This document shows, piece by piece, positions 59,987 to 64,000 of a stretch of 64,000 nucleotides of DNA. This stretch comes from Rhodococcus zopfii NBRC 100606 = JCM 9919 (GTDB lineage: Bacteria > Actinomycetota > Actinomycetes > Mycobacteriales > Mycobacteriaceae): contig NZ_BCXI01000014.1 of the NCBI RefSeq assembly GCF_001895025.1, positions 1 to 64,000 of the forward strand, written 5' to 3'. How positions within the stretch are numbered: position 1 is the first letter of the stretch; every line of letters begins with the position of its first letter. The translations under genes and the position numbers were made by a program. The notes under the pieces were generated by a model that saw only the letters and a program-made list of their open reading frames with translations, was not told the origin of the DNA and searched no databases.

Positions 59987-61201
59987 TCAGAACCGCGCCG
60001 CCAGTTCGGCGACCAGGTCGCCGCGGTCTCCGATCACGACATCGGACAGACCGAGCCAGGTCGCCATCTCCCGCAACTCGTCGGCGAGCGATTCGGCGAC
60101 TTCACCCGCGGCGCGGCCCGGTTCGACGAACGCGCCGGGCACGCGCAGGGCGTCGGCAGCGCGGTCGGCCTTGAGGTCCACCCGCGCGACCAGGTCGCCG
60201 TTCTGCAGAAACGGGAAGACGTAGTACCCGTGGATCCTCTTGTGCGCCGGCGTGTAGATCTCGATGCGGTACCGGAAGCCGAACAGTCGCTCGGTGCGCG
60301 GCCGGCAGAAGACCAGCGGATCGAAAGGGCACAGCAGCGCGGTGCCGTGCGCGCGGCGCGGGATCCGGGACCCGGCATGCAGGTAGGCGGGATCGGACCA
60401 GCCGCGCACGGTGACCGGCACGAGCGCGCCGTCGTCGACGAGTTCGGCCACGGCCGCCGCGGTCTGCTCGGCCGAGAGGCGGTAATAGTCCCGGAGGTCG
60501 GCAGCGGTGGCCACACCGAGCGACCGCGCCGATCTCCGCACGAGCTCGCGGACCGCGTCGCGCTCGCCGATCTCCGCACCGATCACGCCGTCGGGGAGCA
60601 CCCGTTCCGCGAGGTCGTAGTGCCGGGTGAATGCGACCCGCCGGTCGACCGACAACGCTCCGGACGCGAAGAGTTGCTCGCAGATCACCTTCGTGTCGGT
60701 GCGGCCCCACCAGGGCCCGCCCCGATCCTGCGGCGTGATCTGCAGATGCCGTTCGATGTCGCCGGCGGTGGCGGCGCCGACCTCCGTGACGACGTCGAGA
60801 ACGTCCTTACCCAGCGTCGGATTCTGTTCCATCACACGTCGTTCCCCGGCCCAGCGCCCATGCGAGTAGCGCGTCATGCGCCACCTCATCAGCGGCCAGT
60901 CCGCGACGGGAATCAGCGCGGCCTCGTGCGCCCAGTATTCGACGAGGGCTCGCGGCGAGCGGCCGGTGTTCTGCCAGGCCGCGCCGTCGAGGAGATCGCG
61001 GTCGTAGCCGCCGATCCTGCTGAACACCGGCATGTAGTGGGCACGGACGGCCACCGAGACCGAGTCGAGCTGAAGCAGCGAGGTTCGCTGGACAGCGCGC
61101 AACACGTGGCGGCGGGTTGCCCGGCCCGCGGGGCGGCGGTCGGCGAATCCCTGGGCGGCGAGGACGACCCGTCGGGCCGCGTCGGCGGTCAATTCCAGCA
61201 C
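59987..61201 (-). CDS. YcaQ/AlkX-family winged-helix DNA glycosylase-like protein
   Basis: A 404-residue protein of three winged-helix domains and a beta barrel (HTH_42). The family includes AlkZ and YcaQ, which remove interstrand crosslinks or alkylated bases. The catalytic motif is QxQ in AlkZ and QxD in the AlkX/YcaQ2 group; here it reads LQLDSVSV (about residues 43-50), thus QxD. RAHYMPVFSRIGGYDRDLL and YWAHEAALIPVADWPLMRWR follow as family blocks. GTG 61201 has GGAGG adjacent; TTG 61192 gives better spacing. Confidence 0.85.
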   Translation of the reverse strand: MLELTADAARRVVLAAQGFADRRPAGRATRRHVLRAVQRTSLLQLDSVSVAVRAHYMPVFSRIGGYDRDLLDGAAWQNTGRSPRALVEYWAHEAALIPVADWPLMRWRMTRYSHGRWAGERRVMEQNPTLGKDVLDVVTEVGAATAGDIERHLQITPQDRGGPWWGRTDTKVICEQLFASGALSVDRRVAFTRHYDLAERVLPDGVIGAEIGERDAVRELVRRSARSLGVATAADLRDYYRLSAEQTAAAVAELVDDGALVPVTVRGWSDPAYLHAGSRIPRRAHGTALLCPFDPLVFCRPRTERLFGFRYRIEIYTPAHKRIHGYYVFPFLQNGDLVARVDLKADRAADALRVPGAFVEPGRAAGEVAESLADELREMATWLGLSDVVIGDRGDLVAELAARF

Positions 61202-61283
61202 CCCTCCACACTGCCATCGACCACCGACATCGACGCTTTCCCGCCGACGGGCCGGCGGCGAGCGGAAAGACGCCCACGTCCGC

Positions 61284-61299
61284 TGTGATGTACGTCACG
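61284..61299. promoter_or_regulatory. CRP/GlxR-type site
   Basis: TGTGATGTACGTCACG fits the actinobacterial cAMP-receptor consensus TGTGANNTNNNTCACA at all but the last base. It is 34 bp before the acyl-CoA ligase start, so carbon-status control of that gene is likely. Confidence 0.7.
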
Positions 61300-61332
61300 A
61301 TGGGTGAGTCCCTCGAAGACAGGAGGTGCCGT

Positions 61333-62955
61333 ATGTCGGCGCAGGATCTCGTCCGGAAGATCACCGACACCATCGGATCGCTTGCGGTGATGCAACGCGC
61401 CGGGATGCTGCCGTTCCCCCGGGTCGACCACGCGGTCTCCACGCTCCTCGCGGTGCGAAAGTACGGGCCGTTCGCCGGGACGGTGCACGCCGACGTCGCC
61501 CGCGGCCTCGACGCCGTTGCGATCGTCGACGAACGCGGCGCATTGAGCTACCGGAACCTCGACGGCATGTCGAACGCGCTGGTGCGCGCGTGGCAGGCCG
61601 ACGGCATGCGCCCGGGTACGGCGCTGGGCGTGATGGCGCGCAACCACCGCGGCCTGGTGCTGACGATGATCGCCTCGGCGAAGCTCGGCACGAATCTCGT
61701 GATGATGAACACCGGACTCGCACCCCGCCAACTCGCGGACATCGCGGCCCGCGAGAACGTCGAGACGTTCGTCTTCGACTCCGAGTTCGCCGATGCCGCA
61801 GCCGCCCTGCCGGCAGGCACGCGGACCTATCTGTCGTGGCAGGACGAGCCGGTTCCCGGCGCGCCGTCGATCGAGTCGCTGCTCGCCGAGTTCGATCGAT
61901 CGGCGGTCCCGGCCCCGTCGGAGCCGGGCGGATTCGTGCTGCTCACCAGTGGCACGACGGGCACCCCGAAAGGCGCCCCCCGTGGCCGGACCTCTCCGTT
62001 CGCGTCGGCCCAGTTCCTCGACCGGGTCCCGTTGCGTCGCGGGCAGCGGATGCTCATGGCCGCCCCCGCCTTCCACGGCACCGGCGTCTCCCAGATGGCC
62101 ATGGCCCTGGCGCTCGGCCAGACGGTGATCATGCCACGCCGGTTCGATCCCCTCGAGACGCTGCGTCTTGTCGAGGCGGAACGAGCGAACGTGCTGGTCG
62201 CGGTGCCCACGATGCTGCAGCGCATCCTCGACCTCGGCCCGGAGAAGATCGCGGAGTTCGACACCTCGAGCTTGAAGATCATCTTCGCCGCCGGGTCGGC
62301 CCTGTCCCCCGACCTGTGCCGGCGCACGCGCGAATCGTTCGGCGACGTGCTGCACAACCTGTACGGGTCGACCGAGTGCGCGGTCGCGACGGTCGCAACC
62401 CCGGAGGACCTGCGTCGCGCGCCCGGCACGGCCGGCCGGCCACCCGTGTCGTGCCGGGTGGAAATCCTCGACGACACGGGCAACGCCATCACCGAACCCG
62501 GGGTCTCCGGGCGCATCTTCGCCGCGAGCGGGTTGAGTTTCGAGGGATACACGGACGGACGCGACAAGGAACGCGTCCGCGGAATGCTCTCGACCGGTGA
62601 CGTCGGCCACTGGGACGCCGACGGATACCTGTTCGTCGACGGACGCGACGACGACATGATCGTCTCCGGCGGCGAGAACGTGTATCCGCTGGAGGTGGAG
62701 AACCTGCTCGTCGAACGCGACGACGTACTCGATGCGGCGGTCGTCGGGGTCGAGGACGCCGAGTTCGGCGCCCGACTGCGGGCGTTCGTGGTCCCCGCGC
62801 CCGAAGCAGCACGCGACGCCGAGGACATCAAGGCGTATGTCAAAGCGAACCTGGCGCGCTACAAGGTGCCACGCGAGGTGATCTTCCTCGACGAACTTCC
62901 TCGCAACACGACGGGCAAGCTGCTGCGCCGTGTCCTGGTCGACATGGAGATCTGA
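61333..62955 (+). CDS. Acyl-CoA synthetase, FadD2-like
   Basis: A 540-residue ANL-family acyl-CoA ligase. LLTSGTTGTPKGAPRG (phosphate loop, about residues 199-214), NLYGSTECAVATVATPEDL (A5), STGDVGHWDADGYLFVDGRDDDMIVSGGENVYP (A7-A8) and PRNTTGKLLRR with the catalytic Lys (A10) are all kept. The N-terminal VARKYGPFAG-like segment resembles M. tuberculosis FadD2. ATG 61333 has AGGAGG 6 nt upstream, and a CRP-like site lies before it. Unlike the ligase at 39969, its active site looks intact. Confidence 0.9.
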   Translation: MSAQDLVRKITDTIGSLAVMQRAGMLPFPRVDHAVSTLLAVRKYGPFAGTVHADVARGLDAVAIVDERGALSYRNLDGMSNALVRAWQADGMRPGTALGVMARNHRGLVLTMIASAKLGTNLVMMNTGLAPRQLADIAARENVETFVFDSEFADAAAALPAGTRTYLSWQDEPVPGAPSIESLLAEFDRSAVPAPSEPGGFVLLTSGTTGTPKGAPRGRTSPFASAQFLDRVPLRRGQRMLMAAPAFHGTGVSQMAMALALGQTVIMPRRFDPLETLRLVEAERANVLVAVPTMLQRILDLGPEKIAEFDTSSLKIIFAAGSALSPDLCRRTRESFGDVLHNLYGSTECAVATVATPEDLRRAPGTAGRPPVSCRVEILDDTGNAITEPGVSGRIFAASGLSFEGYTDGRDKERVRGMLSTGDVGHWDADGYLFVDGRDDDMIVSGGENVYPLEVENLLVERDDVLDAAVVGVEDAEFGARLRAFVVPAPEAARDAEDIKAYVKANLARYKVPREVIFLDELPRNTTGKLLRRVLVDMEI

Positions 62956-63000
62956 CCCGTCAACCGGTCGTCCGAGATCATACCGGCGCAGGCAAAAGGA

Positions 63001-63032
63001 AAGGCCGGCATCCGAATTCGAATGCCGGCCTT
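63001..63032 (-). terminator. Terminator of the initiator tRNA gene
   Basis: An 11-bp perfect stem AAGGCCGGCAT/ATGCCGGCCTT (63001-63011, 63022-63032), followed on the minus strand by TTTCCTTTTG, 4 nt beyond the tRNA 3' end. Confidence 0.8.
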
Positions 63033-63036
63033 CCGG

Positions 63037-63113
63037 TGGTAGCGGGGACAGGATTTGAACCTGCGACCTCTGGGTTATGAGCCCAGCGAGCTACCGAGCT
63101 GCTCCACCCCGCG
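63037..63113 (-). tRNA. Initiator tRNA-fMet (CAT)
   Basis: A 77-nt cloverleaf on the minus strand with encoded CCA. The anticodon loop CTCATAA (anticodon CAT) sits on three G-C pairs, and the first acceptor position is an unpaired C opposite U72: both are identity features of initiator tRNA. Confidence 0.95.

Positions 63114-64000
<887 letters not shown>

Overview
The window is a high-GC actinobacterial chromosome segment, most likely Rhodococcus or a close relative in the Nocardiaceae. Evidence: a WhiB protein, a mycothiol-dependent formaldehyde dehydrogenase, a resuscitation-promoting factor, an actinobacterial tmRNA tag, heavy GTG/TTG start use, and gene order that closely follows Mycobacterium tuberculosis Rv3037c-Rv3055, Rv3068c-Rv3070, Rv3100c-Rv3105c and Rv3137-Rv3140 (synteny recalled from memory, not searched). 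No insertion sequence, prophage or CRISPR array was seen; this is core chromosome with a few lineage-specific insertions.

Layout. 1-1.6 kb: AraC regulator and a small PLDc_N/SHOCT membrane protein. 1.7-12.6 kb, mostly minus strand: two methyltransferases, EchA17-like hydratase, NUDIX, ABC ATPase, GlgX (plus strand, inserted), a PTH2-type protein, SerB and cytochrome oxidase subunit I. 12.8-15.5 kb: an iron-box-like site and two siderophore-binding lipoproteins, then NUDIX. 15.6-19.9 kb: class Ib ribonucleotide reductase operon nrdH-nrdI-nrdE-nrdF with two candidate NrdR boxes. 20-23.7 kb: a three-subunit PaoABC-type molybdenum hydroxylase. 23.9-29 kb: FMN reductase, TetR, META lipoprotein, nucleosidase, fructosamine kinase, NadE, NmrA-type oxidoreductase. 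29-33.1 kb: molybdenum cofactor genes moaA-moaD facing moeA-moaCB-moaE. 33.3-41.5 kb: DEAD-box helicase, CobW GTPase, formaldehyde dehydrogenase with an MBL hydrolase, PhnA-like protein, WhiB, a degenerate kinase/LuxR fusion and a divergent acyl-CoA synthetase.

41.5-48.1 kb: two identical tRNA-Ala(GGC) genes, a DsbA/MauE redox pair, MFS, phosphoglucomutase, a crcB pair, two tandem 42-residue membrane peptides that are clear paralogues, and tmRNA. 48.2-56.3 kb: thioredoxin-reductase-like protein opposite an XRE-cupin regulator, EamA transporter, SmpB, FtsX, FtsE, a membrane protein, MscS, RF2 and HisN; ribosome rescue (tmRNA, SmpB), release (RF2) and division (FtsEX) genes sit together. 56.3-64 kb: two acyl-CoA dehydrogenases, TspO-like protein, YcaQ-family protein, FadD2-like ligase, initiator tRNA and the start of an Rpf gene cut by the window edge.

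The most notable general signal is a recurrent TANNNT hexamer exactly 6-8 nt before the start codon of thirteen genes, indicating leaderless transcription. The best candidates for undescribed biology are the tandem 42-residue membrane peptides (47.1-47.5 kb) and the histidine-kinase-like LuxR protein that has lost its phospho-acceptor and N-box (38.6-39.9 kb).
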